From Solea solea (taxonomy: Eukaryota > Chordata > Actinopteri > Pleuronectiformes > Soleidae): DNA of 64,000 nt. Shown here one piece after another: positions 21,223 to 35,900 of the stretch. The DNA lies in assembly GCF_958295425.1 (NCBI RefSeq), contig NC_081141.1, positions 18,409,680-18,473,679 of the forward strand, written 5' to 3'. Made by a program: the position numbers and the translations under genes. The stretch's first letter is position 1. Each line of letters starts with the position of its first letter. The notes beneath the pieces are model-generated. The model saw only the letters and a program-made list of their open reading frames with translations. It did not search any database and was not told where the DNA came from.

Positions 21223-21660
21223 CTTATATTTATTAGGATGTGTGGAAAAAGGTTTGAACAGGAGACATAAGAGGCACTGTGTTAAGACAGTATGTGTAGC
21301 AAAATATGTTGTTGGTTTTCATCAATATTTACATCATTTCTTTAATGATTTATTGATGTGTTTATGTTTAAATTATTTGTAAAATAAGAACAACTCAGGT
21401 ATTTCAGTTTAACACATTATATTCCCAGACATTTGATTTAGAAAATGAAAATTACATCAAAAGTATTTTAAAAATGTTTAATTCAAAAACATAATTCCAA
21501 CTGCATGTACTTTAACTGTAAAGATTGCTGATGGTGAATGAACAATATGAACCATTTAAATACAAAACTGTGATCTCAAGACACAAAACTATTCCTGGTC
21601 TATTGAGTCTATGAGTCGAATACAAAATAAACGACAGTGTTGTATTGTATTTAAGTTTGT
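21223..21660 (+). terminator. c2cd4-like 3' untranslated region with poly(A) signal
   Basis: AATAAA at 21626-21631 is followed by a TGTTGTATTGT-type GT-rich stretch, a plausible cleavage context about 400 bases after the stop codon. No other exon lies between. Confidence 0.55.
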
Positions 21661-22851
21661 ATCACATGTCATATTAAGTGGATGTTTATTTAGTATGTAG
21701 GTCACCTGTGAGTAAAGGTATCACAGTGCAGCTGTGGATATGTGATTTATGTGCTAATAATTGTGCGTTGAATTTAGGATCGATGTCAACTTAGATGAAA
21801 TGATGCGATACATTACTACAACCGCACAACCAGACTGATTTTCAGCAAAAAAGATCAAATCCCTCAATCACTCACATTTATGTACCATTTGTGACGAATG
21901 AAATTAACCCACTCAGTGAGTTCAGGTGTTTAACTGCAGTCTGGTCTCTTCTGCTAAACCAGGGGACGGTTTCACCAGCTACAAACCCAAGACGTATGTT
22001 AAAGAAAACAAACACCGTCATTTATTAACTTTTACCCTAATTTAACGTGTGTAAGAAGAAGCCCGAAAGCGACTTCTGACACAACATAAAGAACTGCTTC
22101 AAGGTAAAAACGCAACAGTGAAGTAAAAAGCATGACAAATCCAGAGGGGGTCAGCAATGCTACATTATCATGCGAACTGTCATAAAACGACAACAAGATA
22201 GATAGATAGATACTTTATTCATCTCACAGAGAAATGAAATGAAACAAAAACAACAACATTTTGAATTAAAGGCAGACAAAGATGAAATACTATTCAATTT
22301 ACAATTGGTACATCGATGATAATTTGATGAGAAGGAGAGATAAAGGAACTTCAAACTGTGATTAAAACTTCAAACTGTGGAGGGCAGCATTACCTTGTAA
22401 TGTACTGCCGGGAATTATTATTAGAAGAAGAATTAAGACCGGAAGAGGAGGAGAAGGAGGAGGCAGTAATGCAACATTGCTCACTGCCGTAAAACGCAAA
22501 CAACAACAACACAATTCTACGTGAAAGTAGCCAACGGAGACCGTCTTCGATCCTTTGATGTGGACCAGTTTAAAGAGGAAGTACACGCGTCCGGGCACAT
22601 CGGGTGGCAAAGGACAGCGAGGAGGAGGGCAGTAATGCAATATTACGTCTGCTGTCGTAAAAACACCAAGAACAAACAACTTAAACTGAGGATTCAGGGA
22701 TTCTAGGAAGGGAAGGAGAGGACGCAAAGGAAAGAGAGGAAGGAGGCAATACAGATGCCAAATGTCGTCCAACACCACCACACAACTATTAACTAACTAT
22801 TGAGCACCTAGAATGTGAACATTACGACGACAGGGTGACATAAACGACAAA
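21661..22851 (+). promoter_or_regulatory. Interval between c2cd4-like and vps13a, including the vps13a promoter
   Basis: The right half (about 22360-22850) is purine- and CpG-rich and holds three diverged copies of a motif of the form CAGTAATGCAACATT followed by TGCCGTAAAAC (near 22150, 22465 and 22629). A GATA tract with an ACTTTATTCATCTC tail at 22196-22225 is typical of the 3' end of a teleost SINE or LINE on the minus strand. The vps13a leader probably begins near 22700-22850. No TATA box is seen. Confidence 0.5.
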
Positions 22852-25800
22852 ATGGTCTTCGAAAGCGTGGTGGTAGACGTCCTCAACCGGTTTTTAGGGG
22901 ATTATGTTGTCAACCTTGACAGCTCACAGCTCAAGCTTGGCATATGGGGAGGTACGTGAACATGTCATTGTCATTTTCTTTCCTAAGAAGAGCTCATTTG
23001 CTAAGATAGCTAGCCAGTGCTGGCGGGGGCTACTCCCCAGGCGTGTGACAGAGGCTCCCTCAGCTGTCAGTGTCACTTTATCTGTGTCAGAGTCGAGTCG
23101 AGAGATTATGCAGCCAAATGCTGGTTTACAGATAGTTCAGGGAGCATGAGTAGTTCCTGACTGCTACAGTAATCACACATTAGCTTCTGTGGTGTTGGTT
23201 GCGAGGCTGTTTGTTCAGTGATTTCATAAATAGTTGAGGGAAGCAAGCACTTAGGGGTCACACCCTTTCACGTAGCCAGGTTATGACTTGCCACTGTGTT
23301 TCACACTGAGAGTCATTTTCGCCACAAGCTCCTCCAGTAGGTGTGACACAGTTCTTTTCACACACCAGAGGCTCCAGAGCCATTGCTGAAATTTTAAACA
23401 AATGTGTATTTTCATCAGACTGTAGTCTGCTGCTTTACTCAACAGATGTGAGAAAGTCCTAAAATGGAGACATAGTATAGTCTCCTTGGGCTTGTTTTGA
23501 TTATGTGTATGTCATAAATGGTTTTAATAATATATGTGTTTTAATGCCCTCAGTGTTGAGTTGGGTCATTGGGTGCAAAGGCCAAATACCTTCTCTCTAA
23601 ATTGGACCGGCTTTCTGCCAGCCTCATCATATATACAATGCTAATCTATTAGTCTTCACAATGTAAACAACAAATGGTAAATCAATAATCTTTTCATCAC
23701 AGGGAATGCTGTTCTTACAAATCTTGAAATAAAAGAAAATGCCTTGGTAAGTTGCACACAAATGTGTACTGTATGTGAGCACAGCTTGTCACCTGTCATG
23801 TCTTTCCAGCCTTGATAATTATGTTTTTGTGCTACACCAATTAAATGTGCTTTTGTTGCAGAGTGAGCTTGACATCCCTTTTAAAGTGAGAGCTGGTCAT
23901 ATAGGTGAGATTGTAGCTAATGAACTAATGTGACATACAGTGTTACAGTGAAACATTTCCTCACCTTGTGTTTACGTTTATAGGACGGCTGGAACTTAAG
24001 ATTCCATGGAAAAATCTCTACACTCAGTCAGTGGAGGCCACACTGGATGGTGTCTATCTTCTTATAGTTCCCACAGCAAGTAAGATAAGCAACCATGTAC
24101 AGCTGAATAACATGAAACATGTTTTACATAATGTGTATAGTACTGTACAAATAGCTTCATTGTTATGTTGTAAAACAAATTATTTCTCATAGCCAAGGGT
24201 TTTGCAATTAACTGGTTTTGCGGTAAATATTAATGTAATTTAAATAACTGCAGTACAAAGTTCAGTGTAATAAAGTAAACACACCTTGGTGTATTACAGT
24301 AGCTAGCATCTCTCCATTAAGTACTTGTCAGAACATATAGGAAACTCCAGCTTAATCTTCTGTGTATGTCATAATTTCCATAATAACTTCCAATGATCCA
24401 ATTCTTTCCAGGTATAAAGTACGATGCAGAAAAGGAGGAAAGACAGTTACACGAATCTCGTCAGAGGGAGCTACAGCGGATAGAAGAGACAAAGCAGAAG
24501 GCTGCTGAACAAGGTTAGGGTTCAGAGTTTGATTTAAGGGTGTGTCTGTTTGTGTAAACATGCAAGCACATTCCTTTCCTGTCTATTTCTTTTCCTTTTT
24601 CACAGGTTCCCCATAGCTAAAACTGCTTCCCTCTGTGAGACTAGCAGACAAAAATAACAGAGATGGACATGATTGTATGTAGTAGATGAAATTAAGTAGA
24701 AGGAGAAGATCATCTAAACCATGTGGCTTTGTGGTTACTTTCAAACTTAATATTTTCCAAGGTTTAACACTGCTGAACAAAAATGCTCTTTTCTGCTGTT
24801 TTGTTTGAACCTGTGTTTAATTTATTGTTCCAACTACATGCCCAGGGTCTACAGCCAAAAATAGCCGTTTTGCTTAAAACCCGGTTCAATGCATCTCTTC
24901 TTCTTGTTTTATACAAGTTACTTGTGCACTGCCCCTTTATATTTCAATAAAATTACAAATTAAAAACACACTTATCACAGTCCTGTAATAAGCACTAAGG
25001 AAAGTGCCACAGACTATTACTTAACTTTATAAATCATATTTCAGCATCATAACTTGCATGTAGCTTCAGCAGTCATGCTGCAAAGAATACACTGATATTT
25101 CATGTTTATGCTAAAATAAATGTAGTACTTAATAATACATCCAGAATACATTGTTTAATTTAACAGAAATGAATATGCAGTTGCCATTTTGTTTGACAGA
25201 GAACCCAGCGATGGAGAAGCAGGACTCCTTTATGGAAAAGCTTGTCACTCAGGTCATCAAAAACCTGCAGGTCAAGATCTCCAACATCCATGTACGATAT
25301 GAAGATGATGTAAGTTTTTAAGCCGGTTTATTCCAGTACACTCAGTTTAAAATTAATTCACTGTCTTTTTTTAAAGTTGTAACTATTAAGTGTTTTATTT
25401 CTCCTCATGTTTACACAGATCACCAATCCAAATTGTCCTTTATCATTTGGAGTGTCTCTTAAAAAACTCAGCCTTCAGGTAATGTTTAATGTTTCCAGTG
25501 TCAGATTATTTGCTAAATTCAGTACTAAAATGTGTTTTCCATTGTTTAATAATTAATCGCATTAATACTATGTAAAGTCATCTCATTGAGGCCTTGCTCG
25601 CTGTTTGACCTTATAGACAGCTGATGAGAACTGGAATCCAACTCTTCTAGATGAGAATTCTAGGCTTTTCTTCAAGGTAAGTAATTCACATTATTGCTCA
25701 ATGGCGTTTGTTTTTTAGAGTCTTAACATTGTACAAACAATTTTCTTATTGAGTGTGACTGGTTCAACTGACCAAACAGTATTGCATTAAGACCCTTTAG

Positions 25801-28800
25801 TCTGTGTTCCAAAGTTGAAAAAGCACTGCATATTGCCAGCTCTTGTTGTTATCAGTTCCACTGCTCTAATTGCTTTGTGCTTTCGTTCCTCTCAGTTGAT
25901 TCAACTAGACAGTTTGTTTGCCTACTGGAATGTCAACTCAATACTCTACTCCAATCACAGTGCTGATGAGGCCTTGGTGAGTCTCCCTGTTATTGTTGTG
26001 TGGTACCTTGTCACCACCAGCCTGGATTTAGTCTTATTCTCTGGTCTGGTATAAATTATTGTAACAGGCACAGTGAGCTATTTTATTGCACTTATAGGGC
26101 AGCAGAACAAAGTCTCTTTGTAGAGAAGTATTAATGGGTAAAAGTAATGCTTATAAAGCATGCAAAAGAGACAGGAAAACATTGAGCACTGCAGAGGTAG
26201 ATTGATGATAAAAGTTTTCTGTGTCTTTCTTTTAGCAATGTCTCAAGAACAGCATGGAAGTCCAGAACTATCTTCCTGACAGTGTTGACTTCAGTGAGTG
26301 TCTCCTTTTCATTTCTTTCTTTGCACTTTCACACTGTTTGTTCGCATGACAATTAAATGAAAGCATTAAAAAAACACTTAAAGCCGCAGCACCCGAAAAG
26401 TATCAATTAGTATAGAAAGGAAATTGGTATATGGAGCGTAAAAATTATGCTCTTGTACTGCATTGTGTGAAAAAACTCACACAACTCAAATACATTTTTA
26501 CCAGATTTCAGCACCACTAAATTTTGATCTAAACAGATCAAAATTTGGGTTCAAGTTATTACAAATCCATGTGCAACTCAAAAGTTTGGTTTCTTGCTGC
26601 TGCTCCACAGTTTTCCGTCCCATCTCTGCGGATGCTAAACTACGAATGAATCCCAGGTCAGATGTGGATTTCTCCTCTCCTAAGCTGGACCTGATGGTCA
26701 ATCTCTGTGAAGTGGCCATTGAGCTCAACAGATCCCAGGTAAGTAATTGTAGTACAGATTATAACGTTGTCTAGTTGAAACTTAATTTTATTCAAAAGAG
26801 TATAGGAGAAACAGACATGTTAAAGGGGAGTGAAAATGTAAGCATACTTGCAGAGTGCACAGAGTGAAAGAATGACTTGTTCAGAGAGGATATCTGCTCT
26901 TGTGTAAGTACTCTGTGCCTCTGAGTAATTGCTGACTTCCTCCCTTTCCAGTACATTAGCATCTTGGAGGTGCTGGGCTCAGTGGATATGATGTCCCGGA
27001 ACCTCCCATACAGGAAGTACAGACCTGAGGTCAATGTTCATCGGAACTCTTGCATATGGTCAGAAAACAAACACATGCACAACATGACTTTGGTTTATGA
27101 CCATCCCATGACATTTTGCCACATTTTCTTGTGTTGGTACTTATTGTTGAACTTTGTAATGTTTAGTGTAATTTTGTGTGTTGTCTCTTTGTAGGTGGAA
27201 TTATGTAATCACAGGCATCCTGGAGGTAGACGTGAAGCCACGTCTCCATATGTGGTCATGGCAACACATTCGCCGGCACAGATTCATGATCAAACATTAC
27301 AGAGAGCTCTACAAGACAAAAATCACCAGCAAGAAACCCAGTGAGGAGCTGCTCAAACAGCTAGAGGTGGGGCAAATCTGAACTGATCTTAACTGATGGA
27401 GACAGGAAGGAAGGAGACAGACAGGGGTAGACCAGGATCATTGTAGTGCATAGAATACTTAAAAAAACATGGTAATAGGTAGTAGATAATATGTATTACA
27501 GTGAGGGAGTCAATTGATTGCCCTCTATTTGTCTTTTATTTTTGATTAGCTGGCAAATCCCTTTCAAATGCTTATATTTGTTCTTGGCTTTAAGTGTTGG
27601 ACTTTGAGTTTCGTATTATTTGGGATATTAATGCTAGTGCAAGTTGCTTCTGCTTGATTTGTACACTGGCAAATACCTACTTAACATCAGTGACTATATA
27701 GTACATCACTGACAGTATGAAATGTAAAGCTAATAGTCTATGCTATAAGCAATCCTAAAGATCTTGCCTTCCCAGTATCTCTTCAGTAATGCATTTACTC
27801 TTTCTTGATTCATAAGTACTTACTCCCAAATCCAGTGTCCAAAGTCATAAAGGAATTGATGGCACTGGAGATGGATGTTGTTATACAGAGAAATACACCA
27901 TTAAAGCTGCCTTTAGTATTTTAGATTAAGTGTTTTTCCACTGTCTCCCCTATGCACTGTACTTATCATCTATGCTTGATGTGTTTCATAATGGGCATTT
28001 AGTAAGTGATGGAGGAGCAAAAACATGCTGCTGAAAGCACCAATCAATTTGTGTTGTATCTCTGTTCTCAGGAGCCCGAGAAGACCCTGGACGTTTTTAA
28101 TATCACATTAGCCAGGCAGCAGGCTGAAGTGGAGGTGAGCTCATCTATATTTGTCATCTGCATTTACCCATTTTGCGTTTGTAGTAGAGGTTGACAGGAG
28201 TGGATTTTTAAAGGTCGATAGTGAGTTTAAATTATGAGAAAGCTGATAGTAGATTAGAAATAGTGGAATAGAAATCAACAAAATGTCTGTGTTTATCATG
28301 ATAACAATGTTCATTGCAATACAAAAAAAAATGAAGTGTGTTTTAAGAGTTTTTTCATTCTTTTCCAGTGACCTAATGACTATTTAATTAGTTAGGCTTT
28401 GTAACCATTCTCTTTGTCCAAAGCTTTGTCAGAAAAAGATGGATCTCCCAAATAATTACTTTTTATTCTTTATCCCAAGGCGAGCAAGGCAGGCCTGCGT
28501 ATTTATCGGCCAGGGTTAAAGATGGAGGAAGAGGAGTCTCAGGGTTGGGTGAACTGGATGTGGAACTGGGGAGGAACGGCTGAAACATTAACAAAGGATG
28601 CCAAAACTGGAGGTGGGATGTACAAAATAAAAGTTAGGATAATGAAACGAGCATGCACATACACAAGTTTGCGTATGACAAAGAGAAAAGCTCCTATATA
28701 TTTTTGTAGTTTGAGGCCATGATGTGAGCTAATGCTTTTGGTCCCGGCCACACAGGATTTGATGAGCTGTTAACCCCTGCTGAGAAATCCAAACTCTACA

Positions 28801-29907
28801 CTGCCATTGGATACAGCGAGACTGTTGTTAACCCCAACCTGCCAAAGAATGTGAGTCTCTTTCGCGACTGACACCCCCCTGTCACCAATCTGGGTTTCTA
28901 TCCCACTTAATTGATACTACTATGACTACAAAGTTTGATTATGTTCTGTGTTGTCCTTATAGTTTGAGGACATGAAGGTCAATTTCCATATGGAGAGGCT
29001 GACAGTGTCTTTCCAAGACAAGAACGACAAAAATGAGATCATCAGGGTGACTGTGGAAGAGCTCAACTCCACACTCGCGCAGAGACCTGGAGCGCAAGCC
29101 ATCAAGTTTGTCATAACCTTTTTGTCTTTTTTTGTTGTGTGCATTCTGGTTATTGTATCTTCAGGAGCTGGATCTGCTTTAGATTAGAAGAAAACAAGAG
29201 GCTTCTTCACTTCTTCCCTAGAACTGAAGAAGCCTCTTGGATGAGAGGTGAATTGTTCTCAACTTCATTGAAGCAAGTCCAGTTGCTTATATGTTAAACT
29301 CCTGAAGATGTTTTATGTATAGTATCATAACTGTTTGGTTAAAAGTGTTTGGATGGCAAATTTGCATATGTGTACTTGCAATGAAACTACTACTATTACT
29401 TTTACTGTTACACCAAGATGGATATTAAATATAGTCCCACCTTTTTGCTCTTGTACTAGCACAATGGCATCTGTGACATTGACATTTTGTTCCTTTTGTT
29501 TTCGCTTTAATCAGAGTTACAGCACAGCTGACTTTATTCGAGGTCACAGGCCTGGCCAATGGCCGACCTGCACCAACCCTCCTTTCATCAAGGAAAGCAG
29601 CCACAGGATCAGGGACCCCACTGCTTTCTATCCTGTTCGAGACCAACCCTCTGGATGAGTCAGCTGACCAGCGACTTCGTGTGGAATCGCAACCGCTGGA
29701 AATCATCTATGATGCAGTGAGCGGTGTCTTTCAGTGTGAATTAAAGCATGTGAAAAACGTACGCCACAAATTAATTCTCTGTTTGTATACAGACAACTGT
29801 GAACGGCATGGCAGTCTTCTTCATGCCTCCTGATGACCTGCGGCTTGATGAGCTCACCAACGCGACACTGATGAAACTGGAGCAGTTCAAAGATCGTACA
29901 TCTACTG
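22852..29907 (+). CDS. vps13a: vps13a exons 1-19 (N-terminal chorein region)
   Basis: Coding exons: 22852-22951, 23703-23746, 23862-23904, 23984-24079, 24412-24513, 25200-25309, 25419-25478, 25617-25676, 25896-25976, 26236-26293, 26611-26738, 26952-27058, 27195-27366, 28072-28134, 28480-28612, 28756-28850, 28963-29105, 29515-29716, 29793-29907. They encode residues 1-637. Exons 1-6 carry the chorein domain, which scoops lipids at the donor (ER) end, with [13 protein letters not shown] and [12 protein letters not shown] as recognisable blocks. Exon 13 holds the conserved [15 protein letters not shown]. Exon 17 uses a weak donor (AA|GTTTGT), chosen because it joins in frame to exon 18 and gives the family sequence QAIK followed by a beta strand. 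Confidence 0.93.
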
Positions 29908-32900
29908 GTCAGTTGCCCTAACGTGCACAGACATACACATATGCGTTCCAGGGGCCAGCCTTTGTTTGCACCTTGTCATTTTCATGTGCTCCCACAGGCT
30001 GCATGTCTCGGCTACTGAGTTTGTTTAACTGTGGTTTTCCTATTCATTTGTGGACTTGGATTGTTTCCAGTGATTGTCTGCAAAAGTACTTTTATTATAT
30101 ATTGTATTAGTGTCCTTTTAATCCTGTGCTCTTAACTTATTTTGTTTTTGTCTGTTTTTTTTTTTAATTGTCTTATTTAAGACAATACTTGCGTTTTTAT
30201 GGTGAGGTCTTGCAACCACTTTCCAATGTGCTATTATTCCTCAAACTCTTACTCTAACAGTGTTTTCATCGATTAGTTTTATTGAAGTTGATTACAGACT
30301 CATCCATCAACATTTTATTTATCCCACTATGTTGTCAAGTAACCCTTCAGTTAACATAACATGAAGGTATGAGATATTTCTTGTATAGCAATACTTTTTC
30401 TAAACATTTAATAGCTATGCTGCAGGCTGTAGTGCTAATGTTTATTTTTTTCATAATAGTTCTGTATTTGTCATTACTGTCTGTTGTGGCAGCAATCGTT
30501 GTGTTTATGACGTTGTATTTTTTTTTTGTAGGTCTAATGTATGTGATCGAAACACAGAAAGTGCTTGACCTGAAGGTAAACTTGATGGCCTCCTACGTAA
30601 TCATTCCACAGACGGGATTTTACAATGGGACTCAGAACATCCTACTGCTGGATCTTGGACATTTCAAGGTCAGAAAGTGTTAAGTGTTTTGTGGATACCC
30701 TAAAAACTGTAAAGAAACAATAATTTCTAAATTTGTTTTCCATTGTCTTAATTTTTAGGTTTTAGGAAATGTAATTTTTCTTTTCTTTTTCTTTTCTTTT
30801 TAGATATCCAGTCAAAGCAGGGGGGATTTACCGCTGTTGTCCGCAAGTCCCAGCAACATAGAAGACCTAATGTCCAGAGCATATGACAGCTTTGATATCA
30901 AGCTTAGTAGCCTGCAGTTCATTTATAGCACACCAGGTAAAACTCGTGAGAGCTTGCCTTTTCTAATGCTTAAGATTGAATGTGTGCGTGTGTATGTGTG
31001 AAATACAGATAAATGTAAAACATGATCTGTGCTTAATAGATGATGACTGGAAAATGGCTCGTAAGCAGAAACAGTCACTGCTGCACATCTTGGAGCCGGT
31101 GGATCTGAAAATGGCTTTCAGCAGGGCAATGGTTGTCAAAGACTCCCGCATGGCAAAGTACGTGCAAACAAATAAAACCGGATTTTTTTTATATAGTCAT
31201 CTGTGTATAGTGATAAATAGTTTACTACTACAGCGATGTTCAGAACTATTAAAAAAAATAAATGTATCCTTAGATTGTAAAGAACAGATTAAGACTGTTC
31301 TGCACATTAAAGTTCGGCATCTGTGTTTTAGGTATAAGATGTCTGGAGAGCTTCCTCTGCTGTCTTTGCGTATTTCTGACGATAAACTCCGAAGTGTGCT
31401 GGAGCTGGTGGACAGTATCCCGCTACCTAAGTCTAGACCTGTTGCACACACTGGTTCATCCTCCACTGCAAAGGTAAGAATGTCATTTACTCTTACTAGA
31501 TGGCCTTCTCTAAATACTGTGTCAATGAGAGAAATTAGTGGAGGAAAATGGCAAAAAATGTTTTGACCAAAATGTAGGTGTTTCTTTATTACACTTAGTA
31601 GATAAAAATAAACAATTGAAGCCACTGTATTTTAATACAACACTTTCGGGTGGATAAAATCATGTTTTGGTTTCATTTCCTCCACAGTCAAAGCAGCAGT
31701 TCACACCAAAGTTTTCTCACAGACGACCTATGAATTTAGCTGACCAACGCTCTTCGTTCATGTTCGAGTCGTGTGAAACCATCAGCATCAGCTCTTTGGG
31801 TGAGACATAGGCCTTGTTGTAGTGTGAGATCATTGCATTAAATACCTCATGGTGGGGGGTTGTGGTGGTGGTTGATACAGCACAGTATTGCGATATTTTC
31901 TGTGGCATCATTGTATTGATACATGGATGCCAAGTGTGGATATTTTATGTGTGGATGTTACTTCACTCAAACAAAAAACAGACTAGAGGAGCCTGAGATG
32001 TCATGAAAAGCAACTCAAAAGCAATCATTTCTAAAGATGAATACATGTCATCCCCAATTTGAACTTTTCAATCCTCCAGCATAAACATAAATCCAGGAAC
32101 AGCAGCTCTGCTCTGCTCTGCTCTACATCCTTAAACATTGGAGGTGTTGCACAGAGCAAGGGAAAATGAACTTTCTGCATCTGTTCAAACTTACATTTAG
32201 TCCAATATCTAAATACTAGGCCAAAATGTTTGTGTTTTCAATGCACTGTTGCGCTTCCTACTGTAGCTGCCATAGCAGTGGCTGCATTCCTGAAACACTA
32301 CTCTAAAAAACTAAAAAAAATGTAACTACAATGACTCCATACATCCTGTAGACTACAGTTACAGTAAAAGCAAAGCTATGCTATGTAACCAGGATGATGA
32401 AGGGATAATGTATGTGAGTAATTACATTATTTATTTTATTAAACATGAATAATAAAGCTTGTTTATTGTGCAGGGGGGTTCATTTAGGTCTGCACTCGAA
32501 ACCCCTTACCCTAATAAACTGCAGTATATTATAATATTTTTTAATATTGTAATATCATTTTTAAGGATGAGTATCATGATAATATCATTTTAATAAAGCC
32601 TCTGGCAAATCCCACCACCACTATAGTATGACGGGTGGATTGTTTGTTTTTGTCACTTCTCAGGGTCCGAGGAAGATTTGTTCTACGATGCTCCCAGCTC
32701 TCCCATTGGTGAAAACCCATTCTTCCCGGACAAACCCATGCCACTGCGCTATGCAGATTTATACAAGAAACAACTCCAGAAGGAAGACGCTCAGAAGAAT
32801 ATGACTGACTTCATCCTGAATTTTGAAATTAGTGAGGTACAGAGAGAGAGAGCCTCTACTCTTCTGTTGTGACCATTTTTAATAGCTAACACAGCAACAG

Positions 32901-35900
32901 TGTTCTAGTAAATGATTCCCCCTTTATCATAGTTATAACATGATTTCCTCTTTGTTTTTTCCTCTCTCTTGTTTTCTTTTTGTGTGTGTTCTTTCTTCAT
33001 CTAGTTTTCTGTTCAGTTGTGCCGCCTGTCTGGGGATCAGGAGATCACAGTGCTCCACTTGGACATATCGGGTTTGGGCACTGAGCTGAAAGTGTGCACT
33101 TTTGACATGACGGCAAACACATACCTTCGAGAGATCTGCCTAGAGTGTCCCGAGTATGTGGGTAAGTAGGTGCGACTTTTATGTATTTGTAAATTAACGC
33201 TAGCCTACAGATTTTGTTACGTTAATCTTGTCTTCATTTGTTTCCTGCTTGTGCAGATTCTGAAGATAACCAGGTTAAGCTGATAACCACACTAGACAAC
33301 ACAACGAAAGACTTGCTTATGCTTGATTATATCAAAGTATGTGTTATAATATCAACTCATTACAGATTGATATACAGGAGAATTTGTTAGTATTATTGGT
33401 TTTTAAATGAGGATTGCTTGTCTTACTTAGGCTGATAAAACTGGCCCGGAGTTCAAGACTCGACATAAGAATACAGAGCAGCTCATCAAGGTAAGAAAAT
33501 GTGAAATTAACTAGTAACCAGTGTTAAATTCTCATTCTTCTTTTATTCTTTTCAACTGTATTTCAAGTCATTAAATATGTGGCGTATTAATGCAGGTTTC
33601 ACATTGAACATGTCAATGATGCAAATTACGTACTAAATGTATCTTTATGTTCTTTATCTTAACAGGAATAATAACAACATATATATAATTTTGTATATAA
33701 TACTTACAAATGTGCTGTGATATTGTACTGTCCTTATTTTAAAACAGGTGACCTTTTCATCCCTCGATGTTCATCTACACACGGAGGCTCTCCTGAATAC
33801 CATGAACTTTCTCAACAACCTCCTTCCTCCATCCACTAAAGAGGGAGGGAAGGATGAACTCCCCACTATTCCTGAGGAAGAAGAAGTAGAGGGAGAGAAG
33901 AAAGTAGAGAAGAAGGAAGGATCTTCTGTTATCAAGAAAAGAAGTAATGAATTTCACCAAAACCTTTCAGATTTTTAGTGAATTTCCCAGTTTAAAGCCA
34001 TTAATCTCCTGTGTTTATCTTCATTATTTGTCTGAAATTGGGCACTGTTTCTTGTCATTTTCTCATGTTTTAGCTGGTTCAAGGAAGTCAAAGGATAGAC
34101 CTGTGGTGAATCTGCATATCAAAGCTGATCTCCGCTCCCTGAAAATTTTCATTCGAGGACAGAAAATCAGGATTGCTGAAATTTGTATCGAAGGTGTGCA
34201 AACGTTGCAAACAAGCTCTTCTCTATTGCATTCTTAAGCTTACTGCTTGTTTTGCTGTTGTGGTGCTTGCCTGTTTGTCTTTATACACAGTGGTTTTATG
34301 ATACACCGTTCCACTATGCATTGCCCCTGGTAGTCAAAAAAAAAAGGGTTCACCCAGTGTCTCACTTTCTGAACCATCCAGATCTCGTCTCTGAGGTTCT
34401 GATGAGGAAGAAGGAGATGGAGATTCTGGCCAATCTGAGAAAAATTGTCATCCTCAACTGTGACAAGGATGCCCTTTACCAGAAGGTAATATTAGCAGGT
34501 GGTCTTTAAAAAAGAAAAAAGAAAAAATCCACTCATAGTATTATCTTTTTATGTTATAGTTCTGAAAATAACCATATTTTACATCTTTATGTCTTCATTT
34601 ATATGTTGTTTTGTTGTACTTATTATTCCTCCTTGGATTACATAAAAATAATGAATGTCCGTTAACAAAACTAATCTCAAATTGCTTTAAACCCTTAATA
34701 TTGTCTCTTATTACTTAGGCTGTGACCATAGCAGATAAGGAAGTGTTTTCATTCCGCATGGTGAACTATACTGATGCCACAGAGGGAGATGCCTATCTTG
34801 ACATGTCTAAAGTAGACACTGCTGTCAGTCTAAATGTGGGATGCATTCAGGTCATCTTCCTCAACAAGTTTGTCTCTTCCATATTGGTAAGAAATCAAAA
34901 ATGGCTAAATCTTTCAAGTTTTTATGAGGTTGTTATGAAAATGTGCTTTCTAGGACTGGGTATTGATTAATACTTTCTGATATGTATCATTGACACTATC
35001 TTGATACTGATTCCTGAACAATACTTTTTACAATATACATTTTATTAAATCTGTTTTATTATGTTACACATCATTGTAAGATTTTTTAGTTATAGCTAGT
35101 TTTAAATCTTATCATTTGTCTGATAAGTCTTTGTTTTCCATGGATAGTCTATCACCTCCTTTAATTTGTCTTCTAAATAGTTGTTTTCCACTGTCTTTTT
35201 CTTCAGGCATTCATCAACAACTTCCAGGAGGCTAAAGAGGCCCTGGCTGAGGTGACAGTCCATGCTGCAGAAAAGGCAGCATCTGGTGTGAAGGAACTGG
35301 CAGAGCGAAGCACTCGAATCGCTCTGAATGTCCACTTCAATGCACCAGTCATCTTCCTTCCTCAGTCCTCCACTTCCTCCAACGTCATTGTAGCTGACCT
35401 TGGTCTGCTTTCGGTCAAGAACAGTTTCTCTAAGCAGCCATTTAAAAGCGATGCTGAGATCCCTCCAGTTGTGGATATAATGGCTGTGAGACTGACTGAC
35501 CTTAAGATGTACAGGTCAGAGTGCATTTTTTTTTTTTTTTTACTTTTACAAAGGTTACAAAGTGAACTGTTTATCAAAGAAGTTGTGTGAGTTTGATTGA
35601 TCAATATGATATTCTCATGATAACGGCTGTTAAAGACTGTTGTGTCGTTGCTGCTTCCAGGACGACATACGTAGATCAAGGTTTTCATGGGGAGACTGAG
35701 CTGCTGATGCCTGTCAGTTTGGACTTGGAAATCCGGAGAAACCTTTCATCTAACTGGTACCACAGTATACCTGACATAGAGATTGCTGCTCATCTAAAAC
35801 CCATGACTGTAAGTTTCTCCGTATGGTAGAGTGAGAAAGAGAGAGCGGTTAACCATAATCAGCAGTTCTTATAAATTAATTAATGCTTAAGGGTTTACAG

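Noticed and set aside
22521..22706. 61-residue basic frame before vps13a
   Set aside because: It lies in the probable promoter/leader region with repeated motifs and has no homologue that I recognise. An upstream ORF remains possible but unsupported.
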